Of a stretch of DNA of 64,000 nucleotides, positions 27,468 through 36,511 are shown piece after piece. Each line of letters starts with the position of its first letter. Positions within the stretch are counted from its first letter, which is position 1. Both the position numbers and the translations under genes were made by a program. The notes below the pieces were generated by a model. The model did not search any database. It had not been told where the DNA came from and saw only the letters and a list, made by a program, of their open reading frames with translations. This stretch comes from Paraburkholderia fungorum. GTDB lineage: Bacteria > Pseudomonadota > Gammaproteobacteria > Burkholderiales > Burkholderiaceae. The stretch spans positions 434,001-498,000 of the forward strand of contig NZ_CADFGE010000003.1 in NCBI RefSeq assembly GCF_902833645.1. Direction: 5' to 3'.

Positions 27468-28318
27468 ACCATTCCGCATCCATCAATAGCACGAAAGTGT
27501 CGGCGCCACGCAACGAGACGCATTCGCGCCCCATTCTGAATACCGGATGGGGACGCACAGTCCTGCAGCTCGTCGCCGTGATTGCATTCTTTGCGATATG
27601 GGAAGGCGCCGCGCGGCTTGGCTGGGTATCCAACTTCCTGGTCGGCTCGCCGACGAAAATCTACGACGCTCTCGCTCGCTCCGCTGAATCAGGCGACCTC
27701 TTCGTCGATATCGGCTACACCATGTTCGAAGCGATGCTCGGCTTTCTGTTCGGCACGGCGGTCGGCTCGGTCTGCGGCCTCGCGCTATGGTATTCGCCAT
27801 TCGTCGCACGACTGATCGAGCCGTTTATCGTCGCGATCAACAGCGTGCCGAAGATCGCCTTCGCCCCGATTGTGATTCTCTGGTTCGGCACTGGATTGGT
27901 TTCGAAAGTTGCGCTGGCAATTTCGCTGACAGCGATCGTCGCGCTGATAGCCGCTTACGAGGCGGCGAAAGAAGCCGATCCTGATCTTCAGGCGCTGCTC
28001 GTCACGCTCGGTGCGAACAAAAACGACGTGTTCCTGAAGGTCGTTATCCCGTTCACGCTGCCTTACGTGATCTCGACGTTCCGCATCAATATCGGCTTTG
28101 GTCTGGTGGGCGCAGTGGTGGGGGAATTCATTTCGTCAGAGAAAGGGCTCGGCCACATGATCTTTACCGCCTCGAGTCTTTACGACCTGAACACCGTGTG
28201 GGCCGGCCTCTTCGTGCTGATGGCGATCGGCTTCGTGTTGTATTTCCTGATTGACCTGGTCGAACGCAAGCTGCTGCCGTGGCGACAGATATCGAATGCA
28301 CCGACGCTACGGGTTTGA
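27464..28318 (+). CDS. ABC importer permease (TauC/SsuC-like)
   Basis: 284 residues from ATG 27464, which overlaps the ATPase stop by ATGA. About six membrane helices and the EAA loop around EADPDLQALLVTLGANKNDVFLKVVIPFTLPYV, which contacts the ATPase. A GTG earlier in frame lies inside the ATPase gene and is rejected. Confidence 0.92.
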   Translation: MNHSASINSTKVSAPRNETHSRPILNTGWGRTVLQLVAVIAFFAIWEGAARLGWVSNFLVGSPTKIYDALARSAESGDLFVDIGYTMFEAMLGFLFGTAVGSVCGLALWYSPFVARLIEPFIVAINSVPKIAFAPIVILWFGTGLVSKVALAISLTAIVALIAAYEAAKEADPDLQALLVTLGANKNDVFLKVVIPFTLPYVISTFRINIGFGLVGAVVGEFISSEKGLGHMIFTASSLYDLNTVWAGLFVLMAIGFVLYFLIDLVERKLLPWRQISNAPTLRV

Positions 28319-28388
28319 CGCCATCGCCACTCAAGCTCGAATTGTTTGCTTTTTGCCCGTCAATCTAACCTTTCTCTGGACCTGAAAA

Positions 28389-29369
28389 ATGGCAATCCTT
28401 GCAAGAAAAATGCTGGTTGCTTTGACAACAGCAGTCGCAGTTTCGGCCGCCACCATCGCAACGCCCGTCCTCGCCGCCAACAAAAAAGCCGTTATTTCGC
28501 AGGCTTTCCAGTCGATGCTGTATCTGCCCCTTTACGTCGCCATCGACGGCGGTTTCTTCACCAGGGAGGGGCTGGACGTGACAAAGCAGACTGCGGGCAG
28601 TCCGAGCGCGGCGTTGTCGGCAGTATTGTCGGGAAGTGCGGACTTCTCGCTGCATGGTCCCGAATGGACCGCGGTCGCCGCCGAGAAAGGCGCGGATGTC
28701 GATGTGATCGCCAACGTTGTGAACGGCGCGGCGGTGTGGATCGTCACTACGCCGGATAGCAAATTCACCGGTATCAAGGACGTGAAGGGCCAGACAGTCG
28801 TGTCGGGACAAATGCCGACGACCAGCACGTCGCTGTTCTTCAAGTTGCTGAAAGAGAACGGCATGTCGCCCGCTGACGTAAAACTATCCCAGGTACCGCT
28901 CGGCTCCGAGATCGGTCCGCTGGTTGCCGGCCAGTCCAAGGTTGCGGTGATGTATGAACCCGGCCTTGATCAGGCCGTTGCCAGAGGCATGAAGGTGGTG
29001 CTCGGCTTTCCGAAGTTGTACGGCGAATACGCATTCTCGTCCATCTCGGCGAAGAGGAGCGTGGACCCCGATGTGGCGGCGCGGTTCGTGAAAGGTATGG
29101 AACAGGCACTCGTCTTCATGCAGAACAATCCCACGGAAACCCTGGCGATCGCCCGCCGTGAGTTTCCAGGCCTCGATCCGGAGATCGTCAACGCTGCGGT
29201 GAAGCGCATGTTGAACGAAGGCGTATATCCGAGGAACGTCGACATCACCCCGAAAGCGCTGACGGTGGCAATGGATACGCAGATCTCGCTCGGCAACTTG
29301 AAGCAGCAGCCGAATTACAGCACGTTCGTCGTGCAGAACTACATTCATCAAGCACTAGCCGCAAAATGA
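28389..29369 (+). CDS. ABC importer binding protein (NMT1/TauA-like)
   Basis: 326 residues. A signal peptide ends near VLAAN. The mature part begins with a strand-turn typical of PF09084 proteins (LYLPLYVAIDGGFFTREGLDV) and has SGSADFSLHG and a GMKVVLGF block. Ligands in this class include sulfonates, thiamine precursors, aromatic acids and amides. It ends in an ATGA overlap with the amidase, so enzyme and binding protein are tightly coupled and probably share a substrate. Confidence 0.9.
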   Translation: MAILARKMLVALTTAVAVSAATIATPVLAANKKAVISQAFQSMLYLPLYVAIDGGFFTREGLDVTKQTAGSPSAALSAVLSGSADFSLHGPEWTAVAAEKGADVDVIANVVNGAAVWIVTTPDSKFTGIKDVKGQTVVSGQMPTTSTSLFFKLLKENGMSPADVKLSQVPLGSEIGPLVAGQSKVAVMYEPGLDQAVARGMKVVLGFPKLYGEYAFSSISAKRSVDPDVAARFVKGMEQALVFMQNNPTETLAIARREFPGLDPEIVNAAVKRMLNEGVYPRNVDITPKALTVAMDTQISLGNLKQQPNYSTFVVQNYIHQALAAK

Positions 29370-30700
29370 ACCATTCTTCCCCCTCCCCCACCATCCGCGA
29401 AATCCGCGACGCGATCCGCGCGGGAACCCGCACCATCGATCAGACTGTCCAGCAGGCATTTGATGCGGCACAACGGCTGCAACCCGAGTTGCAAGCGTTC
29501 ATCCATCTGCCGGCGGCGCCGGTAATCAATCGCGCCGCTCCCCACGCACCGCTCGCGGGCGTCCCTGTCGGCGTAAAGGATCTGATCGATACGGCCGACA
29601 TGCCCACTGCGTACGGGTCGCCGGCCTACGAAGGCCGCAGGCCCGACAAGGACGCATGGGTGGTCGCCCGTTTGCGCGAAGCCGGTGCCACGGTGCTCGG
29701 CAAAACGGTCACCACCGAATTCGCCTGGCGTCAGCCAGGCGCCACGACCAACCCGTGGAACAGCAATCACACGCCTGGCGGTTCATCGAGCGGCTCGGCC
29801 GCGGCCGTTGCGGCCGGCATCGTACCGCTCGCGCTCGGCACGCAGACGTTCGGATCGGTCATCCGCCCCGCCGCGTATTGCGGTGTGGTTGGGGTAAAGC
29901 CGAGCTACGGCACGATTGCGCGGACCGGCGTGTTGCCGTTGTCAGGGTCGCTCGATCATCTTGGCGTTTTCACCACCAATGTCGCCGATGCAGTTCATGT
30001 GCTGTCGGTTCTGGCGGGGAGCGATGCGGACGATCCCCACCCCTCGCATACCGGTCGCCAGAGAAAAGACCCGGGCGACGCGGCGAAGCGGCCGCCACGT
30101 ATCGGCGTGTTGCGCGAGCAGATCGGCGGGGCGATCGATAAAGCGCAGCAACACGTGCTGAATCAGCTCGCCTTACGTTTGCGAGCTGACGGCGCAGAAA
30201 TCGTCGGTGCGGACGTGCCGGCCGAACTGTTCGACGCTGCCCGGCATGCTTCGATCCTCGTCGCAGTTGAAGCAGCGCTGGTACACGGCGAACTGATAGA
30301 TCGTTCACCTGATCTTGTCAGCGCGCCGATCAAGGCTCTGGTCGCGGAAGGCCGGGCATTGCCCGCGACCGAGTATGCGAAAGCGAAGGCATTGCAGGTA
30401 CAGATGGCGCTTCGCTTCGACCGGTGGCTCACCGAAGAAGCCGGACTGGATGCGCTGCTGGTAGCGCCGGCATCGGGCGAGGCGCCCCGCGGGCTCGACT
30501 ATACGGGCGACGCGGCGTTCTGCGCACCCTGGACTTTCCTCGGCGTGCCGGCGGTGACGTTACCGGTGAACTTCGGTCCGGCGGGGCTGCCGCTTGGCGT
30601 GCAACTGGTCGGGGCGGGTCAGCACGATGCCGCGTTGCTGTCGCTTGCCGAGTGGGTGGAAGGCAGAACCGGCTGGAACATCGCGGTTGCGTCTCGCTGA
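29366..30700 (+). CDS. Amidase-signature family hydrolase
   Basis: 444 residues, cytoplasmic. The Ser-cisSer-Lys triad is visible: Lys71 in GVKDLID, Ser140 in GGSSSGSAA and nucleophile Ser164 in GTQTFGSVIRPA; the 24-residue spacing between the serines equals that of fatty-acid amide hydrolase. It hydrolyses a C-N amide bond. The ATGA overlap with the binding-protein gene suggests that the imported compound is an amide. The substrate is unknown. Confidence 0.93.
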   Translation: MNHSSPSPTIREIRDAIRAGTRTIDQTVQQAFDAAQRLQPELQAFIHLPAAPVINRAAPHAPLAGVPVGVKDLIDTADMPTAYGSPAYEGRRPDKDAWVVARLREAGATVLGKTVTTEFAWRQPGATTNPWNSNHTPGGSSSGSAAAVAAGIVPLALGTQTFGSVIRPAAYCGVVGVKPSYGTIARTGVLPLSGSLDHLGVFTTNVADAVHVLSVLAGSDADDPHPSHTGRQRKDPGDAAKRPPRIGVLREQIGGAIDKAQQHVLNQLALRLRADGAEIVGADVPAELFDAARHASILVAVEAALVHGELIDRSPDLVSAPIKALVAEGRALPATEYAKAKALQVQMALRFDRWLTEEAGLDALLVAPASGEAPRGLDYTGDAAFCAPWTFLGVPAVTLPVNFGPAGLPLGVQLVGAGQHDAALLSLAEWVEGRTGWNIAVASR

Positions 30701-30710
30701 GGCCGGCTTC

Positions 30711-30722
30711 GTTGTGCACAAC
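30711..30722. promoter_or_regulatory. 12-bp palindrome before the GGT-like gene
   Basis: GTTGTGCACAAC is a perfect palindrome in the 94-base gap between amidase and GGT-like gene, 72 bases before the latter's ATG. Candidate internal operator. Confidence 0.35.
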
Positions 30723-30794
30723 AGTATCAAGTGATCATGCGAAAGCCGTAGCGGCTGAGCGGGTAGTGAAGTTCGATTGAGGGTTTGAGGAAAT

Positions 30795-32414
30795 ATGTCT
30801 GCAGAATTTTTAAATCCGGTGCGGGGCATCCGCGGGATGGCGGTGACACCCCATGCGCTGGCGTCGCAAAGCGCGCTCGCGATCCTGCGCGACGGCGGCA
30901 ATGCCGTCGAGGCGATGATTGCCGCCGCGGCGACCATCGCAGCGGTGTATCCGCATATGAACAGCATCGGCGGCGACGGCTTCTGGTTGATTTCGCGGCC
31001 GGGCGAAGAGCCCGTCGGCATCGAGGCATGTGGAGCGGCGGCATCAGCGGCGACGATCGACGCCTATCGCGCACGCGGCCTGCAATCGATTCCGTTTCGC
31101 GGACCGCTGGCGGCGAATACGGTGGCCGGCACAGTGTCGGGTTGGGCGTTGGCGCATCAGTGGTCCACTGACACGCTCGGCGGCAAGCTGCCGGTCGCAC
31201 GGCTGCTGGAAGACGCGATCGCCTACGCAGGCGGCGGTATTCCAGTCACGCGCAGTCAGTCCGAATGCGTCGCGCTCAAACGGCAGGAACTCGAATCGGT
31301 CGCGGGGTTCGCACAGACGTTTCTGACGGGTGACGACCCGTCCGGCGTGCCGGCTGTCGGCGACCGCTTTGTCCAGCCGCGCCTCGCCGCGACACTCGAG
31401 CGCCTCGCCCACGCTGGTCTCGACGACTTCTACCGGGGCGACCTCGCCCGCAGCATCGCGGCCGACCTGCGCGCCCTCGAAAGTCCGCTGTCGCTAGCCG
31501 ACCTCGAACGGCATCGCGCAAGGCTGCGCACGCCGCTGGCACTCACGCATTCGCTCGGCACGATCTACAACATGCCACCGCCCACGCAAGGGCTTGTCTC
31601 GCTGCAGATTCTCGGTGTGCTTGACCGTGTCTTGCGCGACGATATGGATCCGCTCGGCCCGGAGTACGTCCACGCGTGCGTGGAGGCAACCAAGCTCGCG
31701 TTCGCCATCCGCGACAAGCACATCACCGACCCGGATTACATGGACATCGATCCGCAGGCGTTGCTCGCGCCGCCTGTGCTCGACGCCATGGCCGAGCGGA
31801 TTTCGATGTCCGCGGCGGCCCCATGGGGTCGCGGTCTCGGACCGGCCGACACAGTATGGCTCGGCGTGATCGACGCCGACGGCGTAGCCGTCAGCTTCAT
31901 TCAGAGCATTTATCACGAGTTCGGCAGCGGCCTCGTGCTTGCGGATTCGGGCATCAACTGGCAAAACCGCGGCTGCAGCTTCTCGCTCGATCCGTCTGCG
32001 CGCAATCCGCTAACGCCGGGACGACGGCCGTTTCACACGCTGAACCCGGCACTCGCGCGCTTCAATGACGGACGCACGATGGTGTACGGAAACATGGGCG
32101 GCGACGGCCAGCCCCAATCGCAAAGCGCCGTGTTTTCGCGCATCGCGCATTTCGGCTGGAATCCGCAAGCCGCGATCGATGCGCCTCGCTGGCTGCTGGG
32201 CCGGACTTGGGGGCGAAGCAATGAATCACTCAAGCTCGAGGCGCGGTTTCCCGCCAATACATTCAACGTGCTGCGCCGTCTCGGCCATGAAGTCGAACAG
32301 ATGCGGCCATACGACGAAGCAATGGGCCACGCCGGCGCGATCCTCCGGCACGGCAACGGATGTCTGGAGGCTGGCTTCGACCCGCGCAGCGACGGAGCCG
32401 CGGCTGGCTGGTAG
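30795..32414 (+). CDS. Gamma-glutamyltransferase-like enzyme, no signal peptide
   Basis: 539 residues of Ntn-hydrolase type. The chain should self-cleave before Thr353 in GPADTVWLGVIDADG, which becomes the nucleophile. Classical enzymes have a second Thr next to it; here it is Val, which may change substrate range. GGDGFWL and NMGGDGQPQSQ are conserved family segments. There is no export signal, unlike typical periplasmic GGT. GAGG precedes the ATG. It follows the amidase and probably acts on a gamma-glutamyl or related amide. Confidence 0.87.
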   Translation: MSAEFLNPVRGIRGMAVTPHALASQSALAILRDGGNAVEAMIAAAATIAAVYPHMNSIGGDGFWLISRPGEEPVGIEACGAAASAATIDAYRARGLQSIPFRGPLAANTVAGTVSGWALAHQWSTDTLGGKLPVARLLEDAIAYAGGGIPVTRSQSECVALKRQELESVAGFAQTFLTGDDPSGVPAVGDRFVQPRLAATLERLAHAGLDDFYRGDLARSIAADLRALESPLSLADLERHRARLRTPLALTHSLGTIYNMPPPTQGLVSLQILGVLDRVLRDDMDPLGPEYVHACVEATKLAFAIRDKHITDPDYMDIDPQALLAPPVLDAMAERISMSAAAPWGRGLGPADTVWLGVIDADGVAVSFIQSIYHEFGSGLVLADSGINWQNRGCSFSLDPSARNPLTPGRRPFHTLNPALARFNDGRTMVYGNMGGDGQPQSQSAVFSRIAHFGWNPQAAIDAPRWLLGRTWGRSNESLKLEARFPANTFNVLRRLGHEVEQMRPYDEAMGHAGAILRHGNGCLEAGFDPRSDGAAAGW

Positions 32415-32430
32415 GCGCATCCGCTAGACA

Positions 32431-32458
32431 GCGGGCGGCCGCGCCGCCCGCACCTTTT
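32431..32458 (+). terminator. Rho-independent terminator after the GGT-like gene
   Basis: 9-bp stem GCGGGCGGC with its complement around CGC, then ACCTTTTC. It closes the ABC-amidase-GGT transcript 17 bases after the stop. Confidence 0.8.
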
Positions 32459-32551
32459 CTGAACCAATAACCCGCGAGCGTTCGCGCCCGCGGCAAGGAC
32501 GGCGCACGTCCGTCCATCTGTCGATCTTTCAATCCAGAGCGGAGAAGCACC

Positions 32552-33838
32552 TTGAACACCCCCACGCAATCACTGAAAGGCGCCGCCTCACCCGCCGCGC
32601 AAACAGCCGGGTATACCCGCTGGATCCAGCTCGGACTCGGCCTTGTTTGCATGATGACGATTTCGAGTCCGCAATATGTATGGACGCTGATGACGAAGCC
32701 TCTCATGGCCAAACTCGGCATCGCGCTGCCGGAACTGCAGGTGACATTCTCACTGCTCGTGCTGCTGCAAGCATTTTTCTCACCATTCCAGGGCGCTCTG
32801 ATCGATCGTTTCGGGCCGCGCCGGCTGATCTCGATCGGTACGTTGCTGGCAGGCCTCAGCTGGGTGCTCGCTTCGTACGCGCACAGTACGTCGATGCTGT
32901 ACCTCACGTATGGCTGCGTCGGCGGTCTCGGCACCGGCATCGTCTACGTCGGCGTGGTGGGATTCGTGGTTCGCTGGTTTCCCGATCGACGCGGTTTCGC
33001 CGCCGGCGTAGCGGCCGCAGGCTACGGCATGGGCGCCATTGTCACCACCTTTCCAATCTCAGCCTCGCTGGCAACGCACGGTGTCGAATCCACGCTGTGG
33101 CTGTACGGCATCGTCTTCGCAGCGGTCGGTCTCCTCGCCTCGCAGGGTCTGCGGGTACCGCCTGCGGCGGACAGTATCGGCTCGGCCGTATCCCGGACAG
33201 CGGTCGCGACGCGCGACTACCGCCCATCCGAGATGCTCAGGACGCCGCTCTTCTGGCTGATGTTCCTGATGATGACGATGATGTCTACCTCGGGCCTCAT
33301 GGTCACGTCGCAGATGGCAAGCTTCGCCGCCGACTTCGGGGTCAGCAAGGTGCTGGTCTTCGGGCTCGCCGCACTGCCGCTGGCACTGACGATCGACCGC
33401 TTCACGAACGGCCTGACCCGTCCGCTGTTCGGCTGGATCTCGGATCGCCTGGGGCGCGAAAACACGATGTGCTTCGCGTTCGCGCTGGAAGGTGTGGCGA
33501 TGGCGCTCTGGCTGCTGACGCGCGACAACGCGGTTCTGTTCGTCTTGCTGTCCGGCGTGGTGTTCTTCGGTTGGGGCGAAATTTTTTCGCTGTTCCCTTC
33601 GACCCTGACCGATACGTTTGGTACCCGCTATGCCACCGCCAACTATGGATGGCTTTACATCTCGTTCGGCATCGGCTCGATCTTCGGCGGGCCGCTGGCC
33701 GCACTGCTGCATCAGCATACCGGCAGCTGGGTGCCGGTGTTCGGCTGTGCGATTGTGCTCGACCTGAGCACTGCCGCGCTTGCGATGTTCATGCTGAAGC
33801 CGAAGCGCGCGCGCTTTGCTGCAAACGTGCACCGATGA
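32552..33838 (+). CDS. MFS transporter, oxalate/formate antiporter-like
   Basis: 428 residues, about 12 helices. It starts at a TTG with GGAG well placed upstream. The loop GALIDRFGPRR and YGCVGGLGTGIVYV fit the OxlT branch that exchanges carboxylates. It follows the terminator of the amidase-GGT unit, so it has its own transcript, but it may export or import an acid product of that pathway. Confidence 0.87.
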   Translation: MNTPTQSLKGAASPAAQTAGYTRWIQLGLGLVCMMTISSPQYVWTLMTKPLMAKLGIALPELQVTFSLLVLLQAFFSPFQGALIDRFGPRRLISIGTLLAGLSWVLASYAHSTSMLYLTYGCVGGLGTGIVYVGVVGFVVRWFPDRRGFAAGVAAAGYGMGAIVTTFPISASLATHGVESTLWLYGIVFAAVGLLASQGLRVPPAADSIGSAVSRTAVATRDYRPSEMLRTPLFWLMFLMMTMMSTSGLMVTSQMASFAADFGVSKVLVFGLAALPLALTIDRFTNGLTRPLFGWISDRLGRENTMCFAFALEGVAMALWLLTRDNAVLFVLLSGVVFFGWGEIFSLFPSTLTDTFGTRYATANYGWLYISFGIGSIFGGPLAALLHQHTGSWVPVFGCAIVLDLSTAALAMFMLKPKRARFAANVHR

Positions 33839-34024
33839 TCGGCGATTTCTATCGGTTGCGCGGGTCATTTTCGATTATCTCCACTCAGATCCGCGCACCT
33901 ATACTCATTTTTAACCAGCACGAAACGGCTGCCCGCGGCGTGGCAGATGACCGTTCATCCATCGCCGATGCGCAATGCGCCGAGCGCGTGTCTGACATTC
34001 AAACGGCGAATCAGGAGAACAGGC

Positions 34025-35326
34025 ATGAGCAGAGCACCCGCAGCGGTCATGGCGTACGCCCAACCGAAAACATCGGTTCGCTGGAAGATTTTCCTCATCA
34101 TGTTGCTGCTGGTTACGGTCAACTACATCGACCGTGCCTCCCTGTCCGTCGCGATGCCGATGATCGCAAGCGAGTTCACGCTTACACCGGTCATGCAAGG
34201 CCTCATTATGAGTTCCTTCTTCTGGTCTTACACGCTGATGCAGATTCCTGGCGGCATGGCCGTCGACCGCTTCAAGCCGCGGCTCGTCCTCGCGTTGTGC
34301 ACTTTGCTCTGGGGTGCCTTCCAGGGTCTTGGCGCATTGACGACCAATGCAGTGTCCCTGCTCGCCACGAGGCTCGGACTCGGTGTGGCGGAAGCACCCG
34401 TAGCCTCGGCGGGAGGTGCGCTCAATGCGATGTGGCTCACGCAGCATGAGCGGGTGCGCGGCGCATCGCTGATGGATGGCGGCTCGCCGCTCGGCGCGGC
34501 GCTCGGATCGGTGCTGATCACCTGGCTGATCGTAGTCGCGCACTCATGGCGCGCAGCGTTCGCGATTGCCGGCGTAGGCACGGTCCTGTGCGGCATCGGC
34601 GCCTGGTATTACATCAAGAATCAACCGCGCGAACACGCCGGCGTCAATGAAGCCGAAGCGGAACACATCGAGCAGGCCCGGCGGAAGGAAGATGAAAAAG
34701 AAGCGAAGAACCTGTCGGGCAATTCGCTCGATTTCTTCAGGTATCGCTCAGTGCTGCTGATGTTCGTCGGCTTCATGTGTTGCACGACGCTTTACTACGG
34801 CCTGTTGACCTGGATGCCCACCTATCTTCAGAAAGTGCAAGGCTTCAACATTCAGCAAATGGGCGGTGCCAGCTTCGTGATCTTCTTCTGCGGTTTCATT
34901 GGCGAACTCTTCGGCGCCTACGTCGCCGACAAGTGGCTCGCCAGCGGCGCCGCGCCGAACCGCGTCATGCGCACGATTTTCGGTATCGCTGGGGTGGTTG
35001 CCACGATTGCGGTGTTTTCGGTGGCACACGCGACGAGCCCCACGATGGTCGTGATCCTGCTGTCCATCACGCTCTTCTTTCTACGGTGGGGCGGACTGTA
35101 CTGGTCGATCCCCGCAATGCTCGCCTCGCGCAACAAGGTGGGCACGCTCGGTGGGCTGCTCAACTTCGGCGGAAATATCGGCGGCATGGTGATCCCGATT
35201 GCGATTGGCGCGATCGTTCAGTTCACGGGCTCCTATTTCCTCGCGCTGATGTGCTTCGCCGCAATGGGCGTCGGCCTGCTGGTCTGTTCGGTCGGAATCG
35301 ATTATGAAACGAAGATTCCGGTCTGA
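34025..35326 (+). CDS. MFS transporter, ACS type
   Basis: 433 residues from ATG 34025, with CAGGAG upstream; an earlier start at 33947 has no ribosome site. NYIDRASLSVAMPMIASEF in helix 1 is the ACS signature shared with hexuronate and glucarate permeases. The D-glutamate cyclase-like gene follows after 48 bases, so the carrier may take up its substrate. Confidence 0.9.
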   Translation: MSRAPAAVMAYAQPKTSVRWKIFLIMLLLVTVNYIDRASLSVAMPMIASEFTLTPVMQGLIMSSFFWSYTLMQIPGGMAVDRFKPRLVLALCTLLWGAFQGLGALTTNAVSLLATRLGLGVAEAPVASAGGALNAMWLTQHERVRGASLMDGGSPLGAALGSVLITWLIVVAHSWRAAFAIAGVGTVLCGIGAWYYIKNQPREHAGVNEAEAEHIEQARRKEDEKEAKNLSGNSLDFFRYRSVLLMFVGFMCCTTLYYGLLTWMPTYLQKVQGFNIQQMGGASFVIFFCGFIGELFGAYVADKWLASGAAPNRVMRTIFGIAGVVATIAVFSVAHATSPTMVVILLSITLFFLRWGGLYWSIPAMLASRNKVGTLGGLLNFGGNIGGMVIPIAIGAIVQFTGSYFLALMCFAAMGVGLLVCSVGIDYETKIPV

Positions 35327-35374
35327 GCGAAACGTCGCGCCTCTCATGAACAACGTTGCAACTGAGATCGGAAA

Positions 35375-36316
35375 ATGGGAATAGCAAAAGTCGAGGACAT
35401 CATTGGCCAAACCGTCCGCCGCGACATTGGCCGCATGAAGCGGTTCGTTGAAGGTCAGCTGGAAGCGGCCGCGCGTTCGATCATCGGCACACCGAACGCC
35501 CACGTCGGTATCGTGACGGGTTTCTTCATACGCAATGCCGTGCCGCCCTCGCCGGAGACGGACGGGCTCGGCGGCATGGCCCATCTGGCCGCCGCACTTT
35601 CTAACCTCGGCATACCGGTCACAGTGATCTCGGATGCGCCATGCTGTAAGGCCGTCTGGGCCGTCACCACGGAATTGCCGAAAGACGTGGCGTTCGAGAT
35701 CACCTCGGTGAGCGCGGCATCGGTCAGGTCATTGAGAGCCCGGTTAAGCGAGGCTGAACGTCCGATCACGCATATGATCGCGATCGAGCGGGTGTCCCCC
35801 GCGAGCGACGGCAAACCGCACCGTGAGTACGGCGCGGATATGTCCGACGATACCGCTCCGCTTCACCTTCTGTTCGAGGATCCCGAGTGGTCGCGTCCGT
35901 GGGTCACGATCGGCATCGGCGACGGTGGCAATGAAATCGGCATGGGCGTGCTGCCCGAGGAAATCGTCCACGACGACATTCCCAACGGCCCCTTGATCAG
36001 CGCAGCCATTCCCGCGGACTACCTGATCGTTTCCAGTGTCTCGAACTGGGGCGGTTGGGGTCTGGTATCCGCGATGGCAATGGTCGCGCCGCGAGACGCA
36101 GCCGCGCGGTTGCTCACCGACTTCACACCGGAGCGCGACCGGGCGTATCTGGCAGCGGCGGTCGACGTCGGACAGGCGGTTGACGATAGCCGAATCGACC
36201 GCCCCGCGACGCCGAAGATGAGCGTCGACCGGTTGTCGTGGGAACAGCATGCACAGGTACTGGGTCAGCTCAGGGCGCACGTCGACGGATACCTCGCAGC
36301 GCCGTCGCACGCGTGA
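35375..36316 (+). CDS. D-glutamate cyclase-like protein (DUF4392)
   Basis: 313 residues. It matches the C-terminal domain of vertebrate D-glutamate cyclase: GFFIRNAVPPSPETDGLGGM near residue 50 and IGIGDGGNEIGMG near residue 185 are the conserved blocks. The known reaction turns D-glutamate into 5-oxo-D-proline. Stand-alone bacterial forms exist but are poorly characterised. It is probably co-transcribed with the ACS carrier. The GGT-like enzyme nearby also deals with gamma-glutamyl chemistry. The ribosome site is weak. Confidence 0.82.
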   Translation: MGIAKVEDIIGQTVRRDIGRMKRFVEGQLEAAARSIIGTPNAHVGIVTGFFIRNAVPPSPETDGLGGMAHLAAALSNLGIPVTVISDAPCCKAVWAVTTELPKDVAFEITSVSAASVRSLRARLSEAERPITHMIAIERVSPASDGKPHREYGADMSDDTAPLHLLFEDPEWSRPWVTIGIGDGGNEIGMGVLPEEIVHDDIPNGPLISAAIPADYLIVSSVSNWGGWGLVSAMAMVAPRDAAARLLTDFTPERDRAYLAAAVDVGQAVDDSRIDRPATPKMSVDRLSWEQHAQVLGQLRAHVDGYLAAPSHA

Positions 36317-36511
36317 GCGCCGCATTGTCGATGGCCTGCATGCGACTGCCCGCGCGTGTGATCGGGCTGTCGGCGACCGGATGATGCTATTGCCGCGCCA
36401 TGCTTGCACGACTGCTTATCTCTGCCCGAGTGCAGTGGTGCTTAACACCGAAGGGTCATAGCGAGTGCGTGAGCAACTCGCGAGCCGCCTGTAGGGAACG
36501 AGGCCCGCACG

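Noticed and set aside
32647..34449. Open frame of 600 codons on the plus strand
   Set aside because: It is a shifted frame across the MFS genes at 32552 and 34025, very rich in Arg, with no family motifs; long shadow frames are common at this GC content.
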